Assembly: GCA_025057315.1 (NCBI GenBank)
Contig: JANWXW010000151.1
Location: 1-59,652, forward strand
Length of the DNA: 59,652 nt
Direction: 5' to 3'
DNA from: Myxococcota bacterium
GTDB taxonomy: Bacteria; Myxococcota_A; Polyangia; Palsa-1104; JAEUJZ01
Under the pieces are notes generated by a model that had not been told where the DNA came from, did no database searches, and saw only the letters and a program-made list of their open reading frames with translations. Of the stretch, positions 44,165-52,315 are shown piece after piece. A program made the position numbers and the translations under genes. The stretch's first letter is position 1. Each line of letters starts with the position of its first letter.

Positions 44165-44566
44165 ATGGCCAAGCAGACCATTCGTGTAGTTGCTGCGGTG
44201 GTGGAGCGCGACGGTCGCTACCTCATCACACAGCGCCGCGAGACCGCTGTGCTGCCCCTGCAGTGGGAGTTCCCCGGCGGCAAGGTGGAACCGGGCGAGA
44301 CCGACGAGGAGGCGCTCCGGCGCGAGCTGCAGGAGCGCCTGGATGCTGACTTTGTGATCGGTCGCAAAATTGGCGAGAAACATCACGACTATGACGGCTA
44401 TCAGGTCGTCCTGGCCCTCTATGCAGCCTCGCTGAATGAGGGACGGCCGGTGCGCGCCAAGCGGGTGCGCGATTTCCGCTGGGTTGCCTCGTCGGAGTTC
44501 GGCCAGTACCAGTTCCCCGATGCCGACCAGCGAACCATGGACCAGCTGCTCGGCATCCGCCGCTAG
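44165..44566 (+). CDS. Nudix (MutT-like) hydrolase with altered Nudix box
   Basis: A 133-residue Nudix protein close to MutT-type (deoxy)nucleoside triphosphate pyrophosphohydrolases (TIRVVAAVVERDGRYLI, LPLQWEFPGGK). The Nudix box fits GX5EX7RE through R53-E54 but ends Q-E57-R58-L-D60 where the consensus has E-E-x-G; so the second glutamate of the pair (E57 in E. coli MutT) is replaced by Arg and the Gly by Asp. The first metal-binding glutamates (E54, E57) remain. The enzyme may therefore have changed metal binding or substrate. AGGAG precedes ATG 44165. The LTD-like gene follows after 28 bases. Confidence 0.85.
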   Translation: MAKQTIRVVAAVVERDGRYLITQRRETAVLPLQWEFPGGKVEPGETDEEALRRELQERLDADFVIGRKIGEKHHDYDGYQVVLALYAASLNEGRPVRAKRVRDFRWVASSEFGQYQFPDADQRTMDQLLGIRR

Positions 44567-44594
44567 CGCCCCCGGCCCCCAAGGAGCCCCTCGC

Positions 44595-45002
44595 ATGCCA
44601 CTGGTGATTCGCGAGCTGCACCCCGCGCCCGCGCCGGGGTCTCTCAACGAAGAGTGGATTCTGGTGGAAAATACCGGCCCGGGGCAGGTCAGCACCGCCG
44701 GCTGCACCCTGTGGGTGTCCACCAGGGGGCGGAAGGGCCGCAGACGGCTCTTGGGCACCCTGGATCCTGGCTTCCTGATCCGCCCAGGCGAGAAGGTGCG
44801 CCTGGTGACCGGTTCCCCCGCCAAACAAGGGCAAGGGACCCCACCACCCGAGGCGGAGGGGGTGCGCAACTACCACCTGTTTCTCCGCGAGCCCGTGCTG
44901 CATGAGCCGGGCGTGGTGCTCCACCTGTTGCTCAACCAAATGGAGCTGTGCGCAGCCAGGTTTGCACCGCAGGAGGGTGGCGGCGTAGGCGCTGGAAGCT
45001 GA
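44595..45002 (+). CDS. LTD-like (lamin-tail-domain-like) small protein
   Basis: A 135-residue protein whose N-terminal half resembles bacterial lamin-tail domains: LVIRELHPAP, NEEWILVENTGPGQVSTAGCTLWV and RPGEKVRLVTG correspond to the Ig-like LTD beta-sandwich landmarks (NEEWVxLxNTG, sGWtL). The C-terminal part (YHLFLREPVLHEPGVVLHLLL) would supply the last strands. No signal peptide is seen, unlike many bacterial LTD proteins. ATG 44595 has an AAGGAG ribosome site. It follows the Nudix gene and may be co-transcribed with it. Confidence 0.65.
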   Translation: MPLVIRELHPAPAPGSLNEEWILVENTGPGQVSTAGCTLWVSTRGRKGRRRLLGTLDPGFLIRPGEKVRLVTGSPAKQGQGTPPPEAEGVRNYHLFLREPVLHEPGVVLHLLLNQMELCAARFAPQEGGGVGAGS

Positions 45003-45054
45003 GGGGCTTTCGTTCATCGAGGCGGTTGGCAGTCCGGGCCAGCGCCCCCACCAG

Positions 45055-45158
45055 GGCGTGGGGCAGGACCGCCGAGGGGTGGAGCAGGACCGCCGAGGTG
45101 GGCAGCAAGACCGCTGAGCGTGCAGCAGGACCGCCGAGGGGTGGAGCAGGACCGCCGA
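45055..45158. repeat. Five imperfect 20-21-bp tandem repeats
   Basis: The core AGGACCGCCGAG recurs with ends of the CCGCCGA element at 45075, 45096, 45117, 45137 and 45158, spaced 21, 21, 20 and 21 bases. The region lies in the 282-base gap between the LTD-like gene and aspS, with no CDS assigned. It looks like a minisatellite; the 20-base step breaks a common reading frame. Confidence 0.6.
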
Positions 45159-45284
45159 GCGTGCAGGCGCACCCTTCCTGCCCCCAGGCCCCCTTTCGCC
45201 TCGATGCCTTTGCACGGGGCGCTCCCAGCTGGAGCCATCGCCTGCTGGCGCGAAGGCGCAACGAACCCCACCCCGCGCAGGACG

Positions 45285-47111
45285 TTAGGTGGTCTTTGTC
45301 TTTAGACAAATGGCCAGCTCGTCCAGCTGGCTGGGCGAAACCTCGGTGGGGCACTCGGTCATTAGATCCACACCGTGCTGCGTCTTGGGGAAGGCAATCA
45401 CATCGCGCAGCGAGTCGGCCCCGCACAGGAGCATGACCAGCCGGTCCAGGCCGAAGGCGATGCCCCCGTGGGGCGGCGGGCCATAGCGAAAGGCCTCGAG
45501 CAGGAAGCCAAACTTGGCGCGAATGTCCTGCTCTGTCAGACCGAGCACGGCAAAGACCTTGGCCTGCACCTCGCGCTGATGGATGCGGATGGAGCCGCCA
45601 GCGATCTCGTGGCCGTTGAGCACCAGGTCATAGGCCCGGGCCTGCACCGCGCCGGGGTCGGTCTCCAGCAGCGGCACGTGCTCAGGCCGAGGGGAGGTAA
45701 AGGGGTGGTGTGCAGCCACCCACTGGCCCTGCTCGCTGCGCTCGAACAGGGGAAAACCCGTCACCCACAGGAAACGCCACGAGCCCCGCTCGATCAGGTC
45801 CAGCCGCTGCCCAAGCTGATGGCGCAGGCCAGCGAGCACGGTGTTGACCACCTTGGGGCGGCCAACCTGGAACAGCAGCAGGTCGCCTGGCCCCGCACCC
45901 GCAGCCCGGTGGATCGCCTGGCGCAGGGGGGCTGAGATGACCTTGGCAAAGGGAGATTGCGTCCAGGCGATGTCCTCCCCCTGGCCGGCCGGATCCAGCC
46001 GTGCGCTGCCCAGGCCCGCGCCCCCCATCCCCCGGACCGCATCCTCCAGCTTTCTTACCTCGGTGTTGGACAGGCGCTGCGCCTGCTCGGCGGGCACCCT
46101 CAGCAGCTTCACGATGCCGTCCTCGCTCAGCGTGCGCTCGAACAGGGGGACGCCCCCACCGCCGTGCTGCCGGACCACGTCGGTGACATCGGTGAGCAAG
46201 AGCGGGTTGCGCAGGTCCGGCTTGTCCTCGCCATAGCGGGCCATGGCCTCGGCATAGGACATACGCAAAAACGGCACCTGGAGCTCCACCCCCAGGGTTC
46301 CGCGCCAAATGGCCTGCACCAGCCCCTCCATGGCCGACAGCACGTCGTCCTCGGTCACGAAGGACATCTCGACGTCGATCTGGGTAAACTCTGGTTGCCG
46401 GTCCATGCGCAGATCCTCGTCGCGGAAGCAGCGCACGATCTGGAAGTAGCGGTCCATGCCGGCCACCATGAAGAGCTGCTTGAAGATCTGCGGCGATTCG
46501 GCCAGCGCATAGAAGCGGCCTGGGTTCAGGCGGGAGGGGACAAGGAAGTTGCGCGCGCCGCCCGGCGTGTACTTCACCATAAAAGGTGTCTCCAGCTCCA
46601 GAAAGCCATGGCTGTGGAGGTAGTCCCGGGCGGCACGATAGAGCTGGCTGCGCAATATGAAGTTTCGTTGCAGTGCCGGACGCCGCAGGTCCAGGTAGCG
46701 ATATCGGAGGCGGATCTCCTCGCGGGTGTCGATGTTGTCCTCGATGAGGAAAGGGGGCGTGTCGGCGCGAGAGAAGACGTGGAGCCGATAAGCCTCCACC
46801 TCGATCTCGCCGGTCGGTAGCTTCGGGTTGGGCTGGCCCCCCGAAGCGGTGCGCAGCCGGACGCGACCCACGACGCCGATGCAGTATTCGGAGCGCAGGC
46901 GGTCGGCCTCACGGTGGGCATCCGCATCAATGTCCGGACCGAAGACCACCTGGGTGAGGCCCGCGCGGTCGCGCAGGTCGATGAAGATGCGGCCCCCGTG
47001 ATCACGGCGGCTGTGCACCCAGCCCGTCAGGACTACCTGGGCGCCTTCGTCGCTGGAGCGGAGCTCGCCGCAGGAGTGGGTGCGCCGATGCTGTGCGAGG
47101 AACTCTTCCAT
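45285..47111 (-). CDS. aspS: Aspartyl-tRNA synthetase
   Basis: A 608-residue class II synthetase with N-terminal OB anticodon-binding domain (TGWVHSRRDHGGRIFIDLRD), motif 2 FRDEDLRMDRQPEFTQID, the bacterial GAD insertion and motif 3 GGIAFGLDRLVMLLC, ending in DLMTECPTEVSPSQLDELA. It charges tRNA-Asp (and tRNA-Asn if non-discriminating; this cannot be settled by eye). The catalytic flipping loop reads YTPGGARNFLVPSR where E. coli has SPEGARDYLVPSR, so the loop Glu and Asp are Gly and Asn. It is monocistronic, with a weak ribosome site, beside the REC-XRE gene (37-base gap, same strand). Confidence 0.96.
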   Translation of the reverse strand: MEEFLAQHRRTHSCGELRSSDEGAQVVLTGWVHSRRDHGGRIFIDLRDRAGLTQVVFGPDIDADAHREADRLRSEYCIGVVGRVRLRTASGGQPNPKLPTGEIEVEAYRLHVFSRADTPPFLIEDNIDTREEIRLRYRYLDLRRPALQRNFILRSQLYRAARDYLHSHGFLELETPFMVKYTPGGARNFLVPSRLNPGRFYALAESPQIFKQLFMVAGMDRYFQIVRCFRDEDLRMDRQPEFTQIDVEMSFVTEDDVLSAMEGLVQAIWRGTLGVELQVPFLRMSYAEAMARYGEDKPDLRNPLLLTDVTDVVRQHGGGGVPLFERTLSEDGIVKLLRVPAEQAQRLSNTEVRKLEDAVRGMGGAGLGSARLDPAGQGEDIAWTQSPFAKVISAPLRQAIHRAAGAGPGDLLLFQVGRPKVVNTVLAGLRHQLGQRLDLIERGSWRFLWVTGFPLFERSEQGQWVAAHHPFTSPRPEHVPLLETDPGAVQARAYDLVLNGHEIAGGSIRIHQREVQAKVFAVLGLTEQDIRAKFGFLLEAFRYGPPPHGGIAFGLDRLVMLLCGADSLRDVIAFPKTQHGVDLMTECPTEVSPSQLDELAICLKTKTT

Positions 47112-47148
47112 GGTCGCTCAGTCTAGCAGGGGTGGGCCGAAACCGGGC

Positions 47149-47757
47149 TCAGAAGTCGGCCAGCAAGTCCGTCATCTTGACGTCCAGCGCCGCGGCCAGC
47201 TTGTACAACGAGGTGACCGAGGCCGCAGACTCGGCGCGCTCGACCTGGGACAGCAGGGAGATGGACAGGTTGGTCCGGCGTGCGATTTGCTTCAAGGTCA
47301 GGCCCTTCTTCTTGCGCAGTTCGCGGATGCGAGAGCCCACGGCGTGCAGCAGCTCCTCCTCTCCCCGCCACAGCAGGCCCTTGCGCCGGGCGATGCGGCC
47401 GATGGCCTCTCGGAGCTCGTCGATGGAAAAGGGCTTGCGCAGGTAGGCCGACACCTCGTGGCTGATGGATGTGGTGGCAGAGTCTACCGTCGGGTACCCG
47501 GTCAGAATGATGATCGCCAGGTCGCTGTCGATGCTGCGAATCCTTGGCAACAGGTCGAGGCCCGACATCTGAGGCATGACCAGGTCGAGCACCACCAGGT
47601 GATAGTCCTCTTGCCGGATGAGATCGAGCCCTTGCTGGGGATTGGTCGTGGCCCGCACATGGTAACCTTCCTGACTCAGGAAGGCCACCAGGCTCTGGCA
47701 GGTGTCCTGGTCATCGTCGATCACCAGGACCCGAAGCTGGGTCATGCAGACGGACAT
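47149..47757 (-). CDS. REC-XRE response regulator
   Basis: A 202-residue protein with an N-terminal receiver (acidic DDD at 14-16, phospho-acceptor D58, T86, K108 in LRKP) and a C-terminal XRE-type HTH (about 141-200, LTLKQIARRTNLSISLLSQVE). Fusion of a receiver to an XRE DNA-binding domain is less common than to OmpR or NarL domains and suggests phosphorylation-controlled transcription. No kinase is adjacent. The start ATG 47757 follows GGGGGAAG, which lies in a hairpin just downstream of a tRNA-Pro gene. aspS lies downstream after 37 bases. Confidence 0.88.
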   Translation of the reverse strand: MSVCMTQLRVLVIDDDQDTCQSLVAFLSQEGYHVRATTNPQQGLDLIRQEDYHLVVLDLVMPQMSGLDLLPRIRSIDSDLAIIILTGYPTVDSATTSISHEVSAYLRKPFSIDELREAIGRIARRKGLLWRGEEELLHAVGSRIRELRKKKGLTLKQIARRTNLSISLLSQVERAESAASVTSLYKLAAALDVKMTDLLADF

Positions 47758-47760
47758 GAC

Positions 47761-47776
47761 TTCCCCCGCCGGGGAA
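47761..47776 (-). promoter_or_regulatory. Hairpin between tRNA-Pro and REC-XRE covering its ribosome site
   Basis: TTCCCC (47761-47766) and GGGGAA (47771-47776) form a 6-bp stem with a 4-base loop directly between the 3' end of tRNA-Pro and the REC-XRE start codon. On the - strand the second arm includes the GGGGAAG ribosome-binding sequence. It may terminate tRNA transcription or hold the ribosome site closed. Confidence 0.4.
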
Positions 47777-47781
47777 GGAGG

Positions 47782-47856
<75 letters not shown>

Positions 47857-48079
47857 AGGGCTCTGCAGAAAGGGTCTAGCTGTCGCGTCAACCGACTTAC
47901 CTAGCCAGAGCAGACCGAGGCTGTCAACAGCTTTCTGAAGGGGCCGCTCAGCTTGGTGGTGGCTCACATGGCCGGCGCAAGGCGAGCGCGCAGGCAGCAT
48001 TGGGCGCAGGGGGCTGACGGGACGGTGTGCGCCTCGCCCCTTGGCGCCTGGTTGCGTACTTCTCTGTTGAAGGGACCAG

Positions 48080-50851
48080 TCAGGGAGTGGCAAGCTCCAG
48101 GGGCAGGCGTGGCAAGCGCCGGCGCAGGGGGGCCTCAACAACCGCTCGATCGCCGACGACGACCACCACCGCCTCATCGGGACGGATGGCGCCGCGCGCC
48201 GCGCGCAGGAGCTCCAGGGGCGTGACTTGTTGCACCTTCCGGGCCAGCTGGATCGGCGTCTCTGCGGGCAGGCCATAGCGCACTGGCTCACCGACGAGCC
48301 GGGCCAGGGACTCGCTGCGCTCGCAGCGCTGCAGCAGGTCGTGGAGCACTCCGCGGCGGCCCTTGTCCAGCTCGTCCGGCCTCGGTGGCTTGTCTCGCAG
48401 CCGCCGCAGCTCGCCCAGCGCCTCCACGGCGGCCTCGGCGGTCACGTCGCTGCGCACCGCGCTCCGGACGATCAGCGCGCCGGCCTCCTGGAGCCGCACA
48501 ATGAGGGAGGAGGCGCCGTAGGTCCAGCCGCGCCGCTCGCGCAGGTTTTGGTTGAGCCGGCTGGTGAATGAACCACCCAGAAGCAGGTTGGCCACTTCCG
48601 CTGCTGCACGGTCGGGCGCTCGCTGGGGCTGCGATGGGCTGATAAGGCGCAGCTCGGACTGGGGTGCGCCCGGCCTGTCGATGAGCACCAGGCGCGGCCG
48701 GGACGGTGGCACGGCAGGCAGAAGAGGTATCTGAGGCTCCGCCGGGCCCGCCCGCCACCGGGACAAGGGGGCCGCCAGGCGCTCGGCCTCCTGCTGATGG
48801 GGCTCCACCTCCCCAGCCAGCACCAGCACGGCACCGCGTGGACGCCAGGCGCGCGCATGAAACGCCTTGAGCTCCTCTAGGGACAGGGCGCGCAGGCTCT
48901 CCTCGGTGCCGAGCGGATCCTGCCCGTAGGGGTGCGTGGGGCCAAACAGCGCCGCCAGCGCCGCCTGGTCCGCAACATAGTGCGCCTCAGCGCGCCGGCT
49001 CATAAGCTCGGCCAGGCGCTCGCGTCGCACCCGTTCCCAGCTGGCAGGCTCCAGACGGGGCCGGATCACAACGTCGGCCAAAAGGGGCATCGCCTGGCCG
49101 ATGCGGTCGGCCATCACGCTGAGCGACACGAGGGTCGCATCGGGGGTCACCTCGGTCTCCAGGCGAGCCCCCAGGCGCTCTAGGGCCTCGGCCAGTTCCG
49201 CCCCACCGCGGGGCCCAGCTCCCTCCAGGGCCAGGGCGGCCAGCGCTCGCGCCAGGCCCGGTCGGGGGGCCGCCGCAGAACCAACCGGCAGCACCAGCAG
49301 GGCCTGGATCAGGGCGCCAGGACGACGCACCAACACGACGTCCAGGTCGCCCACACGGAAGGCGGCCGGAGGCGGCGGCACAAACGGCCGCTGGGGCAGC
49401 AGAGCCGGCCGCTTGCCCAGGTACGCGGGGGGAGCCGGGGCGGTCGAGACCCGCGGCGCGCTTGGTGCAGCCGCCCGAACCGCTTGGTCCGGTGGCGGCT
49501 GTTCTGCCTCCCGCAAAGGAGGCCCGGGCAGCACCCGCAGCGTCAGCCGCCGACCCCGCTCGGCCAGCCCCAGCGCCGCGGCGCGTCGTTGCAGCATCGC
49601 CGGCGTCACCTGGCGCAGACGCTGGACTTCGTTGCGTAGGGCGGCTGGATCGTCGTGCAGGGCATGGACTTGCTGCAGCAACGCAGACCGCTGGACCAGC
49701 GACTCCAGCGCTGCTGCCCACGAGGTCAGACGCTGGCTTTGTGCGCGTTCTAGCTCCTGTGCGGACACCGGCTCGCGGGCCAGCCGCTCCAGCTCCACCT
49801 CGGTTGCCCGCAGCAAGTCCTCGTCGCGGACTCCGGGCAGGGCCGTGATCTGGGCCACCAGCAGCGAGCCCAGGGCCTGCTCTTCCAGGGTCACCTCCAC
49901 CTCCTGGGCCAGGTGCCGCTCGTGGACCAGGGCCCGGTACAAGCGGCTGCCCCGACCGGTGCCCAGCACGTCTGCCAGCAGCCGCGCCTCGGCGATCTCG
50001 GGGGCTGCTGCAGGCGGGGCGTGCCAGACCAAGTACAGCCGGGCCAAGTCCACCCGGTCGTGGAGCGTGACCTCCGGTCGCACGGGTCGGTCCGGCGGTG
50101 GTGCCCAGGGCGCCGGGGGTCTGGGTCGACGTGCCATCCAGCCGAAGTAGTGCTGCACCAGCCGCCGAGCGACCTCGGGCTGAAAGTCGCCGGCAATGAG
50201 CAACGTTGCATTGGCCGGGGCATAAAATTCATCAAAGAACTGGACCACATCCGCCACGGAGGCAGCCACCAGATCGGCGTGCGATCCGATGACGGGCCAG
50301 CTGTAGGGATGGCGGGGGGGATACATGGCGCCCGGCAGCACCAGCTCGGCTGCCCCATAGGGACGGTTCTCGTAGTCCTGTCGGCGCTCGTTGCGAACCA
50401 CCTCCCGCTGCAGATCCAGCTTGGTTTGCGACATGGCCTGTGGCAGCGTCGCCAGCCGCTCGGCCTCCAGCCACAGCAGCAGGGGCAGCGTGTGAGACGG
50501 TCCGCTGTCGTAGTAGAAGGTTGCGTCAGGGGAGGTGGTGGCGTTGTTGTTGGCGCCGACCTCCTCCATAAGCCGGTCAAAGCTGCCATCGGGCACGTAG
50601 CGACTGCCCATGAACATGAGGTGCTCATACAGATGGGCAAAGCCTGTACGGCCCGGCCGCTCGTTGCGCGAGCCGACGTGGAACCACAGCGACACCACCA
50701 CCTGGGGCAGCGTCGTGTCCCGGTGCAGCAGCACGCGGAGCCCATTCGGCAACGCGTAGCGCTCGACGGGCAGGTCGAACGGATCGCGGGCTGCGCTGGC
50801 AGCCAGGGTAGGCAGGGCGAGCAGCAGGCTCAGCAGCAGCATGGGGCGCAT
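48080..50851 (-). CDS. M16 (insulinase-type) zinc peptidase, double-domain
   Basis: A 923-residue exported peptidase with a signal peptide (to about residue 21). The N-terminal M16 half has the inverted zinc motif HLYEH (73-77) with downstream glutamates in REVVRNERR (149-157). A Pro-rich linker (about 455-510) joins a second, catalytically incomplete M16 half (about 515-900) with the usual REQNLRERRGWTYGASS-like block. This is the PqqL/pitrilysin build of periplasmic or outer-membrane-associated proteases. It is the last gene of a three-gene - strand run after a beta-barrel protein (42-base gap) and an FG-GAP lipoprotein, suggesting a common envelope function. Confidence 0.92.
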   Translation of the reverse strand: MRPMLLLSLLLALPTLAASAARDPFDLPVERYALPNGLRVLLHRDTTLPQVVVSLWFHVGSRNERPGRTGFAHLYEHLMFMGSRYVPDGSFDRLMEEVGANNNATTSPDATFYYDSGPSHTLPLLLWLEAERLATLPQAMSQTKLDLQREVVRNERRQDYENRPYGAAELVLPGAMYPPRHPYSWPVIGSHADLVAASVADVVQFFDEFYAPANATLLIAGDFQPEVARRLVQHYFGWMARRPRPPAPWAPPPDRPVRPEVTLHDRVDLARLYLVWHAPPAAAPEIAEARLLADVLGTGRGSRLYRALVHERHLAQEVEVTLEEQALGSLLVAQITALPGVRDEDLLRATEVELERLAREPVSAQELERAQSQRLTSWAAALESLVQRSALLQQVHALHDDPAALRNEVQRLRQVTPAMLQRRAAALGLAERGRRLTLRVLPGPPLREAEQPPPDQAVRAAAPSAPRVSTAPAPPAYLGKRPALLPQRPFVPPPPAAFRVGDLDVVLVRRPGALIQALLVLPVGSAAAPRPGLARALAALALEGAGPRGGAELAEALERLGARLETEVTPDATLVSLSVMADRIGQAMPLLADVVIRPRLEPASWERVRRERLAELMSRRAEAHYVADQAALAALFGPTHPYGQDPLGTEESLRALSLEELKAFHARAWRPRGAVLVLAGEVEPHQQEAERLAAPLSRWRAGPAEPQIPLLPAVPPSRPRLVLIDRPGAPQSELRLISPSQPQRAPDRAAAEVANLLLGGSFTSRLNQNLRERRGWTYGASSLIVRLQEAGALIVRSAVRSDVTAEAAVEALGELRRLRDKPPRPDELDKGRRGVLHDLLQRCERSESLARLVGEPVRYGLPAETPIQLARKVQQVTPLELLRAARGAIRPDEAVVVVVGDRAVVEAPLRRRLPRLPLELATP

Positions 50852-50893
50852 GCCCCCGCTCTATAGCACTGTGTCGCCGGGGAGCCTATCGAC

Positions 50894-52294
50894 CTATCGA
50901 TCGGTTGGCCAATGGAGGGACAGGCCAAGCACCGCCAGGTGGCGATCGAAGTCCTGCAGGCCGAGCTGGCTGTCGTCCATCAGCTCGCCACGCACCTTCT
51001 GGTACTGATAGGTGTAGCGTAGAAACAGGCTCATGCCGTCCCGCACGGCCCAGCTCAGGGCAGCATCGGTCAGGAACAGATCGTAGGTCTGTCCGAGCGA
51101 TACGGCCTCGTCAACCTGGGTCAGGGGGTTGACGCGATAGTCGGTGCGAGCCAGCGTGCTGCCGACAAAGAGGTCGGCATGGCGGTAACCCACCGAGCCA
51201 GAGAGGCCCAGCCGGTGGGGCAGGGGCACGACGGCGCGCAGCGTGATGGCATCGCTTAGGGTCATGCGGCCGATGAAGACCTCCCCCATGGCTGTGTGCT
51301 GGTAGCTCAGCAGCAGCAGGGCCTCGACCTGGGGCAGGGCGTAGCTGAGCGTCAACCCGCCGACGGGCGTGGCCAGCGTGGACTGCACCTGGCGGATCGT
51401 AGGTCCCTCTCCGACGATGTGCCGGCCGCGTAGGAAGGCATCGGCCCGTGTCACCACAAAGGCCCCGGCCTGCAGGTCCACCCGCCACCGCGGTGCCAGG
51501 TCAGCGTTCAGACGCACCAGCGCCTGCCCGGTGACCAGGGGCTGGGCCTCGGCTTGGGCCTGACCGGCGCCGCGCTGGGGCAGAAAGCAGCCCGCACGCA
51601 GCTCGGCGCCCAACCGGGCCCGCGCCAGCTCATAGTCCAGGCCCAGACCACCGTCGAGGCTGTAGCTCTGCAAGGCACCGGTGACATTGATGGGCTCGTC
51701 CTCGCCGGTTTCGACATTGAGGCGGTTGATGGTGCCATAGGGGATGAAGGCGCGGAAGGCAACCGGCTGCCAGAGGCGCAGCCGGGCCGTGGCCTCGGCC
51801 TGCAGTTGTGAGGTCGCCGACACTGCCAGGAAATCCTGGACCACCAGGTTGGGGGCCTCGATGATCTGCGCGCCCGCGTTTTGGATCTGCGCGAAGCTGT
51901 TGAGGCGTCCCTGGGAGCCCGAGATGCCCACGGACCAGGTGACCCGGGGGTTTAGGTCGAGGCGGGTCTGGGAGTCAATCGCGTTTTGATAGGAAAAGGC
52001 CGGTGTGACCTCCTGCACCACGAGCATTCCCTCGCCCAGGAACTGGTAGCTAAAGATCTCGCTGATCCGGCCCGTTTCGGTCCGGAGCTGGACGAAGGGC
52101 CGCAGCGACAGCGTTGCAGCGGCCACCGTGCCCGTGCTCTCGCCCAGGCGCTCGACGGGCTGCACCAGGGCGCTGTTGTAGCCGGCCTGCACCCCGATGC
52201 CGAGCCGATAGGTGGTGGCGGCTGGGGCGGACGATGCTGCCAGCAGCACGATCACAAGGAGCACCACAGGATGAGGACCGCTTCGTCGCACCAT
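50894..52294 (-). CDS. Predicted outer-membrane beta-barrel protein
   Basis: A 466-residue protein with a signal peptide (to about residue 25, APAA) followed by many amphipathic strands of alternating polar and hydrophobic residues ending in aromatics or charges (LRLGIGVQAGYN, LSVGYRHADLFV, LFLRYTYQYQKVRG) and a final strand ending in HWPTDR. This is the signature of an outer-membrane barrel. The last residue is not aromatic as in most BAM substrates. A good AAGGA site precedes ATG 52294. It is 21 bases downstream of the FG-GAP lipoprotein gene and 42 bases upstream of the M16 gene. No specific family is recognised. Confidence 0.7.
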   Translation of the reverse strand: MVRRSGPHPVVLLVIVLLAASSAPAATTYRLGIGVQAGYNSALVQPVERLGESTGTVAAATLSLRPFVQLRTETGRISEIFSYQFLGEGMLVVQEVTPAFSYQNAIDSQTRLDLNPRVTWSVGISGSQGRLNSFAQIQNAGAQIIEAPNLVVQDFLAVSATSQLQAEATARLRLWQPVAFRAFIPYGTINRLNVETGEDEPINVTGALQSYSLDGGLGLDYELARARLGAELRAGCFLPQRGAGQAQAEAQPLVTGQALVRLNADLAPRWRVDLQAGAFVVTRADAFLRGRHIVGEGPTIRQVQSTLATPVGGLTLSYALPQVEALLLLSYQHTAMGEVFIGRMTLSDAITLRAVVPLPHRLGLSGSVGYRHADLFVGSTLARTDYRVNPLTQVDEAVSLGQTYDLFLTDAALSWAVRDGMSLFLRYTYQYQKVRGELMDDSQLGLQDFDRHLAVLGLSLHWPTDR

Positions 52295-52315
52295 GCGCGT
52301 CCTTGCTGGGACTCG

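Noticed and set aside
45055..45158. Possible CRISPR array
   Set aside because: The repeats are contiguous without spacers of unique sequence and no cas genes are near.
45003..45284. A coding gene across the tandem repeats
   Set aside because: The one 20-base repeat step shifts frame, no family matches, and the frames are low-complexity.
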